Source: Nymphaea colorata (lineage: Eukaryota; Streptophyta; Magnoliopsida; Nymphaeales; Nymphaeaceae). Taken from it: a DNA stretch of 64,000 bases. Where the stretch lies: positions 20,091,354 through 20,155,353 of the forward strand of contig NC_045142.1 of the NCBI RefSeq assembly GCF_008831285.2. Reading direction: 5' to 3'. The notes below the pieces were generated by a model. It was not told the origin of the DNA. It saw nothing but the letters and a program-made list of their open reading frames with translations, and did no database searches. A program made the translations under genes and the position numbers. Shown piece by piece: positions 24,540 to 35,200 of this stretch; the first letter of the stretch is position 1; the number at the start of each line of letters is the position of its first letter.

Positions 24540-25126
24540 TTTTTTTTGGGTTAAGATTTAGACACAGATTTGGACCAAGCTAAATAGTTGCTGCCAATTA
24601 AAAGTACAGAAGTAATTTTGTCTGCAGGGCTTCGTTACTCATGCATGATAATTTCTTCCACCACTTTGCTGGTGGTTCCAAAGCTTGAGCCTTCGGTCAT
24701 GATGAAATGAGCAAGATCAAGCAGCCAGGAGATAAGCGAAATGTGCCAAGAATGAAAGTCAATGCTCTGATACCATGTTGAAATGGGAGAAAGAAAGAGA
24801 ACCAAGAAACGAACACTGATTTTTATGTCGTTCAATTCATAGACATACATCCATGATGAATGCTAGAGCAGTTGCTCCTTTGATTTTCCCTGTTTCCTTA
24901 TTTTCTTTCTTTGCTTTGCAAGTATATATAAGATACATGAGGAAAGCAAAAGACAATGCATATGATCATTGGTAGACTTTACATACAGAACTCAAAATTA
25001 TCGAGGAAAGAATGTCAGTAACGTATATTGCAGCAATTTTTCCAACGTTCAAATCAATTTCAATAAGGCAAGAATGAGAATGATCCATTGAGCATGCTGC
25101 GCTAGATGTAACACCCACTTTAAACA
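24540..25126 (-). mobile_element. Copia-3 5' end, inverted: LTR, primer site, gag start
   Basis: Read on the minus strand: a 351-bp LTR (25126 to 24776, TGTTTAAAGTGGG to TTTCAACA) homologous to the 349-bp 3' LTR at 32717-33065, with a TATATATA promoter motif near 24925. Directly after it comes a perfect primer-binding site TGGTATCAGAGC (24775-24764), then a leader and the gag ATG at 24700 (MTEGSSFGTTS). Gag continues, after a frameshift, as TSVLLIGSNYLAWSKSVS to about 24560 and then homology ends. The rest of gag is on the opposite strand from about 28590, which an inversion of the intervening 4 kb would explain. Confidence 0.85.
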
Positions 25127-25139
25127 TCATGAAATTCAT

Positions 25140-26500
25140 AATTCCTCTTCTGATGTAACAGATTTGGACCATTTGGCACCACATATTTCATCAACAAAGG
25201 TGGCGTATCATTTTGGCACCATTTCTTTTTGCAGTGCTCTTTTCCTCTCTCCCTCTCAAACCCTCCTTGATCGGTTTCATACCAAATGCTCATCGTACCT
25301 TCGGAAAATCTCTGTCTCGATCAATCGATCGACAGATCAAGTTCGTTTCCCTCTTTATCTTTAACAATCTGTCGACCTCTCTTCATCTACCAATCTCGCT
25401 TTGTTTGTTTTACCTTCTCCTCCTCCTTCTTGGTTCAGAGAATTCGAGATCGTGTGCTCTTTCCACTCCACAATGAAACCCAAAGATTTCCCACTAAAAG
25501 TCTCTATCTCTCTTTCTTGATCGCTCGACCAAGAAGCCCCTAAATGCCAATGCCATCACCTCATTGCACAAACCCAACATGCCCACTGCATCATGCAGGG
25601 TCTCTAACTTCCCCATCAGTGGCCCAACTTGCAGTCTGAATGGCATCATCTCTTCTACCTCATCCAGCAGCCTCCAAGCCCTCACCGCAACCCGCAGAGC
25701 ACCACCATCGCTTTTCATCCCCTATCTGCCCCTCAACCTGTCGTCCACTGCCAAGCTTGTAGTAGGTGCTTGTGGAGAGTAAATGTCTATTTTGAAGTTG
25801 AAGATTCATAGTAATTGAAAACGAGCAAAAAAGAGTCTCACAATCATCCCCTGCTGCTGCTCAATGGACTAATTTGGTAGAAAGAGATGGATAATCCCTC
25901 TATTCTTCTTCTACTTACCAGATGATCATTCTCCAAATAGGTCGATTTGAAGCCTTGCAACTAGAAACAATCTATTCATGTAAATGTTTATTCATAGCGT
26001 TTCTCTTCCTGCAAAGAGCTGATCTCATTCTTGCACTATAGCACTGCGATCATTTTGCACAAGAGAAGTTCTATGGGGATTGTCAGGCATTTCTTCAAAT
26101 TCATGTTGGTAGAACTCCTTTATTATTTTCTCCTAGTGATTGGATACTTGACCTTCTTTTTCTTTTGCTTTGAGAAAGAGTGAAACTAGAGATGGGGATC
26201 GTTTTTCACCATTTTTTCTTATGTTATCTTAGATTGTCAATTTTCTCTATCCATTTTCCTTTGTCTTAATAGAAGAAAAAACAATTACCATGACATGGAA
26301 AGCATGAGGCAGGGGATTGAAACCTACACATCACTCAATTGGCCGCCTGGATGCAAGACAATCCATTTTCAATCAGCATGAAAAAGTTTGTATTATAATT
26401 TTTGTAAAACGTTTTCAAGGAAGTAAGTGATAGGGTGGTTCTACACGGAAGTTCCCACATTTCATATACTAAATCTCTAAGATCAGTGTTGATGAGGAGG
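25140..26500. other. Mostly unannotated DNA with one unrecognised open frame
   Basis: A CT-rich plus-strand run (25235-25540) could be a 5' untranslated region. The complementary strand has an open frame, 25718-25494, with MSDGG-like start and a protein-like stretch WRLLDEVEEMMPFRLQVGPL. The plus strand is open over the same bases (25564-25782). I cannot choose between them and recognise no family, so I treat this as a possible gene fragment only. Confidence 0.25.
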
Positions 26501-26502
26501 GC

Positions 26503-27186
26503 AATTTGTTTAGGGGTGGGCATCGGGCCGGCCCATTGGGCCTGAAGCCCGGGCCCAGGCCCAGCCCGATAATCTTGCCGGGCCGGGTACCGGGCCGGCC
26601 CGCCGCGAAGAGGGAGACGAGAGACGGGAAGGGGGAGCCGAGCGGAGAGGGAGACGGAGGGGGGGACAGAGGCGGAGAGGGAGAGGAGCGGGCTGCGGGG
26701 GCTGTGGGGGCTGCAGGGGACGGAGTTGGTGTGGGAGCGGAGCGGGGCTGCGGGGGACCGAAGCGGAGAGGGAGGGGAGTGAGCAGGGCTGCGGGGGACG
26801 GAGGCGGAGAGGGAGAGGGAAAAGGGAGCAGAAAGGGAGAGGGAAACAGGAGAGGGAGCAGAGAGGGAGAGGGGGCAGAGGGAGAGGGAGACGGAAGAGA
26901 GAAGGAGAGGGAGCAGAGGGAGAGGGAGACGGAAGAGAGAAGGAGAGGGAGCAGAGGTAGAGGGAGCAGAGAGGGAGAGGGAGAGGGAGACAGGAAGAGA
27001 GAGGGAGGGGTCAGGGGAGCGAGCGGAGGGCGGAGGCCGCCCGACCGCCCGACCGCCCGACCGCCCGAGGGTGGGAGTCGGGCCGGGCCGGGCCGCCGTT
27101 CCCGCCCGTGCCTGGCCCGGCCCGGTTTGGTTAACGGGTCGGGTCATCAGGCCCGGGCTGGCCCGACGCCCAGGCCTAAATTTGTT
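26503..27186. mobile_element. hAT-type MITE 1 (668 bp) with GA-rich core
   Basis: The element 26511-27178 has terminal inverted repeats TAGGGGTGGGCATCGGGCC (left) and TAGGCCTGGGCGTCGGGCC (right, read inward), and a perfect 8-bp target duplication AATTTGTT at 26503-26510 and 27179-27186. An 8-bp duplication with (T/C)AGGG-type ends is diagnostic of the hAT superfamily. No transposase is present. The GC-rich interior (about 26605-27020) is an irregular GGAGAG/GGGGGA array with one strand almost free of pyrimidines. Confidence 0.9.
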
Positions 27187-27862
27187 GATATGTTTGCATT
27201 CCCAAAATTTACTTTGAGTTTTGAATCGCTTCAGCAATATAAAATTTTATTTTTTAAATGAGAGAGAAAGGGAATGACCCGCATGTATGAAGATTGACCG
27301 TTCTCGGCGTGTTTACGAGGATAACCAATCCAATTGCTATACTTATTCTTTATGCATTTCACTTTTGCTTAAACATCTTTTTCATTCTAAATATGGTGTG
27401 GTGTTTCGAGAAAATGTTGAAGATTTGATGTTTCAAATTTTTGAGAAAGTTTTAAAGAATAATTTAAGAGCATAATCCATTTTGATTTGAGAGATTTCGA
27501 ATTGAGGCTGGTTAGTGCTTTGTGCTGAAAACTGATTTATTCTTTGATCTTGTAGGCAGAAGTTAATGTGGAAATCAAGAAGCTTACTGCCCACCAACAT
27601 TGCTGAAGGAAACCCTTGCTTGGATTACATCAAATACATCATTTTTCCATGGTTGGGAAGTTTGAAGTAGAACAGGAGGATAGAATGGTGGAAACAAGTA
27701 AATTTTAACGATTCTTTCTTTTATAAATGCATTCTTAATTCAGACTTGGTAGGGATGTCTAATCTGAATCTGTCATTTTTATCAATGTAAATTTCCAGAT
27801 TTACATTGATTTGCAACAGTTTTCCCAACATGGGCACGTCATTGGATAAAAGATGGGAATGA
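27187..27862. other. Spacer between two MITEs
   Basis: AT-rich, no supported gene. The open frame at 27287-27475 is short and without motifs. Confidence 0.5.
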
Positions 27863-27960
27863 CCTGCCCCTAGGCCTGGGCATCTGGCCGGCGCCCGACG
27901 CCCGAAACCCAATCCCGGGCCTGGCTCGATGCTCAAAACCGAAGCTTGGGCTTGACCCTA

Positions 27961-28009
<49 letters not shown>

Positions 28010-28177
28010 ACAAAATAAAATTTTGAAATACAAAATACATTTTTAATAATAATATATATTATTATTAAATAAAAATAATATAAAAAATTTAATCAGGCCG
28101 ACCCAGGCTTGTTTTTTCAGGCCCAGGATCAAAAGGATACCCGGCACCGGGGCCGGATGCCCAGGCTTTCCTGTCCC
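27863..28177. mobile_element. hAT-type MITE 2 (299 bp)
   Basis: The element 27871-28169 has ends TAGGCCTGGGCATCTGGCC and AAAGCCTGGGCATCCGGCC (right end read inward), 16 of 19 matching, and an 8-bp target duplication CCTGCCCC/CCTGTCCC (27863-27870, 28170-28177; 7 of 8). Its core is a TA microsatellite (about 27964-28003) and AT-rich DNA. The left end is nearly identical to the right end of MITE 1, so both were probably mobilised by the same hAT transposase. Confidence 0.85.
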
Positions 28178-28589
28178 TGCACTTTTAAAATGTCGGTAGG
28201 TGATCAGAGGCCACTGGCAATGACCATTTAAAGTTTTTTCCTACAATGCAAAGGACAAGTGCGAGTCTTGGTTTTTTGCGAGCAGATGAGTATTGGCAAT
28301 GGCAATAGGGTTATTGGGCATTGCCAATAGCTTGTTTTGTTGTTGTGGTTGTATTTGTTCACCAGGGATCAGATCAGGCCAGGACTCCTTTCATCCGACC
28401 TTAAATCTACAATTTTTAATGTATGTGGATTTAATATCCATGTTACATAAATCTTTAGTTGTTTAAGCTGAGGATCTTTTAAAACACAACTTTTAATGGA
28501 GCATTAAAAGCTATCAAATACAACTTAAAGTAGAAATGAGGATCAAAGATTGAGAGCATCAATCTCTCAAATCAACCAGACATACAATT

Positions 28590-29426
28590 TTCTTCGTCAC
28601 TTTCGATTACTGAAGATCTTCCAAAACCTGCTGAAACAGATCCAACTTATAGAGAATGGCAATCCACCAATCATCTCATAATGTCTTGGTTGATTAACTC
28701 TATGGAGGCTAAGGTCAATTAAGGATTTTACTTTGCAAAAACTGCTCACCAAATTTGGAGACAGGTGAAGAAACCTATAGTGAAAAAAATGACATTGCTC
28801 ATATGTATGAACTCTCTCAAGTCATTCGGGATCTTAAGAAGCAAAACAAAAATTTCGGCGATCTTCTAGGAAAAATCCAAGGTATGTGGGATGAACTTGA
28901 CTATCTTATGGATATGTCTGCTACTCTTAGATCCAGAAAAAAAAAACATGAACCGCAGAAATTTTTTGAACTTCTTGTGACTCTTGGCCCAGAGTATGAA
29001 CCCATCCGAAGCCATATTTTAATATCCCTGGAACTTCCTTCTCTTCCCACTGTTTGTTCTATTCTTATGAGAGATGAATCTAGAAAAAAGGTAATGCTTC
29101 AAAATTTTGATCCTCCAAAGGACAACTCTGGTACTGTAGAACAGGTTGCCTCCTATGGAGTTGATAAAAATAGTGAAAACAAGTGGAAGAACCATCCAAG
29201 ACGATTATGTTCTCATTGTAAAAAGGAGGGTCATACCAAGGAAAGGTGTTGGTTCCTCCATGAAAAACCAACCACCACGAGGCCAAAAAAAGAAAAAGAA
29301 AAAGAAAGCACCACTGTCGTAGCCAAACTTGCAGCCAAAACTTTGGATACTTCGGATCTTCCTCAGCTGCTGGAAAAAATAAATGAACTTCTTAAAAATG
29401 TAAAGGATCATCATGGTAAAGAGTAG
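28590..29426 (+). pseudogene. gag: Copia-3 gag relic
   Basis: Early part (28590-28760) reads SITEDLPKPAETDPTYREW and HLIMSWLINSME with a TAA and a frameshift. From 28755 the frame is open for 223 codons: MYELSQVIRDLKKQN, GIQ-type GMWDELDYLMDM, and the zinc knuckle CSHCKKEGHTKERC (29208-29249, all CX2CX4HX4C ligands present), then a lysine-rich tail to the stop at 29426. It is the best-preserved gag middle section in the window, but lacks its N-terminus. Confidence 0.85.
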
Positions 29427-29469
29427 CAAAATGCTACTGGAGCATCAACAAGTGTTACCAGTAATGCTT

Positions 29470-32400
29470 TTATTTCCCTCAAGTCTGATTATTGGATTAT
29501 CAATTCTAGAGCTAGTGAGCATATGTCTATGAACTGCCATAACCTTAGTAATTATTCTTCAATGCCTAGAAAAAAAATCACGTTACTGCGAATGGCTCCT
29601 CAATGCATGTTCGAGGAGAAGAGTTAGATTTTCCTAGAAATGGTGTTAAACCTAAAGTGCTTTATATGCCTGATCTCTCAACTAACTTGTTGTCCGTTTC
29701 AAAATTGTTAAAGATTTAAATTGCCAAGTTATTTTTTCCCCCACTAACAATGTATTGCAGGACCCTATATCGAAGAGGAAGATTGGTGAGGAAACTCAAG
29801 AAAACGGGCTATATGTGTTGAAAATTAATGAATGTGCCTTGACTGCCCAAATCAATCGAGAGGGGGGACTTTGGCACCAAAGACTTAGCCACCCATCATG
29901 TCGTGCCTTGAATATTTTATTATCAAATATGAATTATGACTGACATGTTTGTGAAAATTGCAGGAATGCTAAAATGTCTAGGCATGCATTCCATGAATAT
30001 TTAAATAATGCTATGTCTCCTTTAGATCTAGTGCATTTGTCTAGGCATGCATTCCATGAATATTTAAATAATGCTCTGTCTCCTTTAGATCTAGTGCATT
30101 CTGATGTGTGGGGGCTGGACCTGGTGAACTCATACTCAAATTTTGATTATTATCTCACTCTTATTGATGTTTTATCAACAACCACTTGGATTTATTTACT
30201 AAAAACAAGGATGAAGTTTTTGAAAAATTTTTATAATTTTGCAAGATGGTTGGAACTCAATTTGAAACCTATATAAAATGTCTTCGATCTGACAATGGTA
30301 CTGAATATAAAAACCAAATTTTTGAACAATTTAAAAAAGAAAGCAGGATGGACCATCAATTCACTTCTGTTGATACACCCCAACAAAATGGGGTGACAGA
30401 ATGGAAAAATTGTCACCTTCTAGAAATGACTAGGTCTTTATTGTTTGATATAATTGTTTCTCAGGGATTTTGGAGTGACGCAGTTTTGAAAGCTTGTCAT
30501 ACTATCATTCGCACACCCATAGGAATTCTTGCTGGACAAACTCCTTTGGAAGTCCTCATGAAAAGGAAATTTAAAGTTGACCACATGAGAATTTTTGGAT
30601 GCATTGTCTATGTTAAGAGTAAAGCTGCAGACAAACCCAATCATAGAGCAAAAAAATGCATTTTCTTGGGCTACTCATCTACAAAAAAAGGATTCAAATG
30701 TAATGATGTCACCACCAAGCATATTCATATCTTTTGCGATGTAGTATTTGAGGAAAAAAGTCCATATTTCTCTCACTATGCAATGCAAGGAGAGGATAGT
30801 TTCAAGCACAACAACATGGTCATGCCTAACAATCTGCAGTACAATTATTTTGATATCACCATAATCCATCACCGTAGTGACCCTGAAGAAAGAGAGACCA
30901 TTGAAAACCTTGAATGTGATAGAAGCAATACCTAAGTCTCTCTTGAACCTCAAGTAGATCAAAACATTGGAATTGGAGCTATAGATCCTATTGAACCTTA
31001 CTTAGAGACCTTAGAATCCCACCCGCCTGAACCCATTCTAAAAATATTCTTGAAACATTCAGCTACCTAGACATTTGGAAGGCTTTATCACCTACATTGG
31101 TGTTACTCATCCTTCAAAAAAAATTTGAGTTTTTGCAACCACCCCAAACACCACATGGCCTTCCTCAGTCATATTGAAAAGCAAAGAGATCCTACTACTT
31201 ACCAGGAAGCCAAAGACCAAAAGATATGGGTTGAAGCCATGCATGAAGAGTTAGATGCTCTACACAAAAATCATACATGGGAACTAGTTACTCTCCCAGT
31301 GGGAAAATGAGCAATTGGGTGAAAGTGGTTCTTTAAAACCAAGTACGAGAGTGATGGCTCTATTGAACGCCATAAGGCACATCTTGTTGCTAAAGGGTAT
31401 ACTCAAACACAAGGGTTAGACTATGAAGAAACTTTTGCTCCTGTAGCAAAAATGACCACCATCAGAATTCTCTTATCCATTGCTTTCAATTTTGAATGGC
31501 CATTATTTCAATTCGATGTGAAGAAAGCTTTTTTACAAGGTGACCTTCAAGAAGAAGTATACCTGCCACCAAGCCACCCTATGGAATGTACTCCAAATCT
31601 TGTTTGCAAGCTCAAGAAGTCAATTTATGGATTGAAGCAATCTCCTAGAGCATGGTACCAAAAATTGAACGATGCATTGGAGAACAAAAAATTCACCATA
31701 TGCTATTGATATAATTAAGTTTTCATCAAAAGATCTGAGGATAAAATTGTTGTTGTATTGATTTATGGGGATGACACAATAATTATAGGCAATGACGAAC
31801 AAGGGATAACCAAGTGGTATCTTCACAATACTTTTGGGATCAAGGACCTGGGGCGACTAAAATACCTTTTAGGGATCGAAATTGCTAGGTCCGAGGAAGA
31901 ATCTTGTTGATCCAACGCAAGTACATACTTGATTTACTTAAAGAAACAAGAAAAACAATTATTAGGCCAGCAGACACGCCCATAGAAGTGTACCCTAAAC
32001 TTGATAACACCAAGGATGACCCTATTGAAAATGTGACAAGCTATCAAAGACTTATGGGAAAGATAATATATCTCATTGTCACACGACCTGACATCAATTA
32101 TGCCGTCAGCTTTGTAAGCCAACATATGCGTTCTCTTAAAGCAGTTCACGTCAAAGCAGTTGAAAGAATTCTCAAATACTTAAAAAAGGCTCCAGGGCAA
32201 GGTTTGTGGTATAAAGTGAATATGGAATGTTAATATATGATGTTACTCGGATGCAAACTCGGCCGGTGCTTCAGATAAAAGACCTATGACAGGTTATTGC
32301 GTTTATGTTGGTGAAAACCTGGTTTCTTGGAAAAGCAAGAAACAACATACTATTTTTAGATCCAGTGCTGAGGCATAATACAGGGCAATGGCGACTACCT

Positions 32401-32716
32401 CAAGCGAGCTCATTTGAATAAAATCACTCATCCAAGAGCTTGGATTTGTTATCAACTCTCCATTCCTATGCACTCTGACAATCAAGCTGCAATTCATATA
32501 GCTGGAAATTCAATTTTTCATGAACATACCAAACACATAGAAATTGATTGTCATTATGTACATGAAAAGTTCTAAAACGGAGATATTGAAATTCCATATA
32601 ATAGGAGCACAGAGCAGCTGGCCGATGGGTTTACTAAAGAACTTGCTTCAAAGCAATTTGACGATATTAAAAGCAAGTGGGTCTGTTTGAATCTCTACGC
32701 CCCACTTGAAGGGAAG
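29470..32716 (+). pseudogene. pol: Copia-3 pol relic
   Basis: The protease loop reads NSRA (29502-29513) where the family has DSGA, so the catalytic Asp is lost. Pre-integrase LWHQRLSHPS is near 29871. Integrase D, D, E codons are at 30103, 30291 and 30399, with Trp after the Glu region (TEWKN for the usual ERKN). A 63-bp tandem duplication sits just before the first D. RT has KAFLQGDLQEEVYL near 31530 and YGDD (31764-31775) instead of YVDD. RNase H has SRSSAEA-like RSSAEA followed by a TAA, and ends with TEQLADGFTKEL near 32610. Several stops and frameshifts. Confidence 0.87.
29975..30100 (+). repeat. In-frame 2 x 63 bp tandem duplication in integrase
   Basis: 29975-30037 and 30038-30100 encode SRHAFHEYLNNAMSPLDLVH and the same with Leu for Met. 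The duplication keeps the reading frame and lies immediately before the HSDVWG catalytic motif. Only about two bases differ. Confidence 0.9.
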
Positions 32717-33065
32717 TGTTGAAAGTGGGCATTACGTCCAGTGCAGCATGCTCAATGGATCATTATCATTCTTGCCTTATAGAAAACAATTTGAACGTAG
32801 GAAGAATTTCTGGAATATACGTTAGTAACATTCTTTCCACGATAATTTTGAGTTTTGTATGTGAAGCCTACCAATGATCACATGCATTGTTTTTTTTTTC
32901 CTCATGTATCTTATATATACTTGTAAAGCAAAGAAAGAAAATAAGGAAACAAAGAAAATTAAAGGAGCAGCTGGTATGGCATTCATCGTGGATATAGGTC
33001 TATGAACGAACCACGTAGAAATCTGTGTTTGTTTCTTGGTTCTCTTTTTTTCTCCCATTTCAACA
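32717..33065 (+). repeat. Copia-3 3' LTR (349 bp)
   Basis: Begins TGTTGAAAGTGGGC after the purine tract and ends TTTCAACA. A TATATATA promoter motif lies near 32912. Partner of the inverted LTR at 24776-25126, from which it differs by scattered substitutions along its length. Confidence 0.9.
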
Positions 33066-33199
33066 GATGACAACAAAAAATTTAAATCTGTTACATCAGA
33101 AGCAATTGACCGTCTTTTTTAAATGATTTTCAGAGTACTAAATAAGACTTGACTCTCAAGTATTAAACAACATATATAACCATCACATAGAACACATTG

Positions 33200-33611
33200 T
33201 GTTATATGATGGAAAATTCCATCATGAAAGTTACAATAAAGTATTGGCACATTCCATCGCCACTTTCATCGATGATAGTTTAGGCAAGGGACTTGTAGTG
33301 ATGGATCTTTGACTGTAACAAATACTTATTAGCAACAGGATTGTGGGCATTAACAACTGTTAAAGCCATAACAAATATTCAAAATTAACCTTTAAGCTTA
33401 AACGGAGGGGAAACATCTTTAAAACAAAAAACATATATTTATTGAACATGGAAAAGTAACACCATCGACTACATGGCACTCAGACTTCCCATTGATATAA
33501 AACACAATTAAGCAGCGTCCGAAGCTGCCAATAGTAGACCAATACAGAGAACCACAATGATCATCACAATAGAAACTAACATATATATATACATACATAT
33601 ATACATATACC
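33200..33611 (-). other. 3' flank of P3, shared with P2
   Basis: Aligns with 13131-13800 in inverted orientation, including the 3' untranslated region and poly(A) signal. 33066-33199 is a copy of a repeat also present near 20556 and 36206. Confidence 0.65.
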
Positions 33612-34967
33612 TTAGCCCTGGGTACATTCAGTTGGTGCAAAAGAAAGTAGTCTGTTGCCCAGATCATACTTGACATGCATGTTCTGCTGTGCAGCATTCC
33701 CAAACATGGGCATCTCTCTGACTTCAATGGCTAAGCAGACGATTCCACTTATAAACATTACAAAGATGTTTGAAGGTGGCAGCTTCCAGTCTGAATTAGC
33801 AAAATGAAAAGTCATCTCCGGCAACCCTTCATATGTATCACCATTATTCTGTACATCGTAACAAAGTAAATCCTTCTCAGGACGATAGAAGTGTTCATGG
33901 TTTGACATTATCTACTGCATTTGCTACTTGACCAAACACATCTTTAGCAAGAAAAGTGAGTGTGGTGCCCAAGTCTATGATTATCGATCTGCCATCTACC
34001 AACAATGCAGTCGTCTTTGAACCACCAAATTGTATGTTGAGTCTGTTTCTCCCGACGCTTATGTCAGTTAGGTTGAGAACATAATACGTGCCCTGAGAAC
34101 CACCTGGTGCCATCGGAGTTTCTTGAACTTCTTCCTTGCCTGAAAACTCTGCGTCCTCACCAAATTTGAGCTGTCCCATGGAATTGTTTTCATTGCTATA
34201 GGGAGAAAGACAATAAGCAAATTTCTTATAAATAAAAGAGCCAATCTGATTAACAAGCGAGAGCGAGAGAGGACCACCGCCGAGGCCAGCAAGGCCAAGA
34301 ACTTTAAGCAAGGCAGGATTAGGATTGCCTTTACTATGAACGTAACCAAAGACAATTCCTGGAAGCTTGACATTGCCGGCACCATCGTCAAACAAGAGCG
34401 TCTCGGAGGCTAGAATCCCTTCTATGGTGGATTTGTCTCCATTGGAATATCTGAGCCAGAAAAGTTGGTTGCTGGTGCACCATACTGGGGCAATATCGTG
34501 CAAAAGCTGGTGAAGCATCTCTGGTTCTTGTAGGTGGATGACTGAAGTGGATCAAACACTGGTGTTTGGACGGGGCAATTGTCACAATGGTGGCATGTTG
34601 TCCATATGAGGTCGCTACCAGTGTCTATAATGGCCTAGTACAGGCTGGATGGGGTACCTAGCATGAGTTTCACGAGAAACTCACTGGGACCAGGCATCAC
34701 GGGGCTGGAGATCATGCTGGTGGTATTGCCAAACCCTGAAGCGATGCGGCGGGAGCACAACATGGAGCGCAGAGTTGCCTGCTTGGCTCATTGAGCTAGA
34801 GTGAATGAGGGGTCATAGAGAGGAGAGAGTGATGAGTTTCGATGAATGAGGTCTTTGGAGAAGCGGAGAGGTCTGAAAGCGAAGATGCTGGTAGGGTTAG
34901 GTAGCACTGCAAGTAGGAGCAGCTGGAGGAGGAGGCGGAATGCTATAGAGGAGAAGAAGGCAGCCAT
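33612..34967 (-). pseudogene. P3: full-length but broken A1B aspartic protease
   Basis: Nepenthesin/CDR1-like secreted aspartic protease, intronless, about 450 codons from the ATG at 34967 to the TAA at 33612, the usual family size. Signal peptide, prosegment and first active site DTGS (34614-34625) are present. Defects: TGA at 34800-34798 (P1 has CGA), TAG at 34637-34635 (P1 has TGG), a frameshift near 34510, DLGT instead of DSGT at the second active site (33964-33975), and a frameshift near 33903. Central frame 34518-33895 and C-terminal frame 33908-33612 are otherwise well kept, with the FHFANSDWKLPP motif. The two nonsense changes are single C-to-T/G-to-A events. It is not functional as it stands. 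Confidence 0.9.
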
Positions 34968-35200
34968 GGTGAGTGCTGAAAGGTTGCTCTATTAAGGAGA
35001 AATGTGTTGGTATTGATAATGGAAGTCATAGTTAAGGTCGCTGCTGATGAAGGGAAGGATTTGGATTTGGAAATTGTGGAGAAAAGAAACATGTGGCCAA
35101 ACTGAGTCACATATTCCTTTGTGTAACTAGTAACCATCACAATTGAAGAAAAGTTCATAGCATCTTCCAATGGTTAAGCTTAGGTAAATCTCGTAGTGCT
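34968..35200 (-). promoter_or_regulatory. P3 upstream region with degenerate TATA box
   Basis: Homologous to 17945-18171 upstream of P1, including CCACAATTTCCAAATCCA and CTTAACTATGACTTCCATTAT. Where P1 has TATAAATA, P3 has TATCAATA (about 35018-35011), so the core promoter is probably weakened. Confidence 0.65.

Larger units (their letters stand above)
28590..33065 (+). mobile_element. Copia-3 body: gag to 3' LTR
   Basis: Ty1/copia element lacking its 5' LTR and gag N-terminus here; these lie inverted at 24540-25126. Domain order gag, PR, IN, RT, RNase H, polypurine tract GAAGGGAAG, 3' LTR. The 3' flank GATGACAAC plus AAATCTGTTACATCAGAAG matches a repeat found empty at about 20550 and 36205. 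28178-28590 carries no gene. Confidence 0.88.

Noticed and set aside
26335-27261. Long overlapping open frames on both strands (about 300 codons minus, 251 plus)
   Set aside because: They come from the GC-rich, low-complexity GGAGAG core of MITE 1, show only repetitive Ser/Pro/Leu or Gly/Arg/Glu strings and no domain.
32822-33076. Open frame on the minus strand across the Copia-3 LTR
   Set aside because: Shadow of LTR sequence; the inverted partner LTR does not keep it open.
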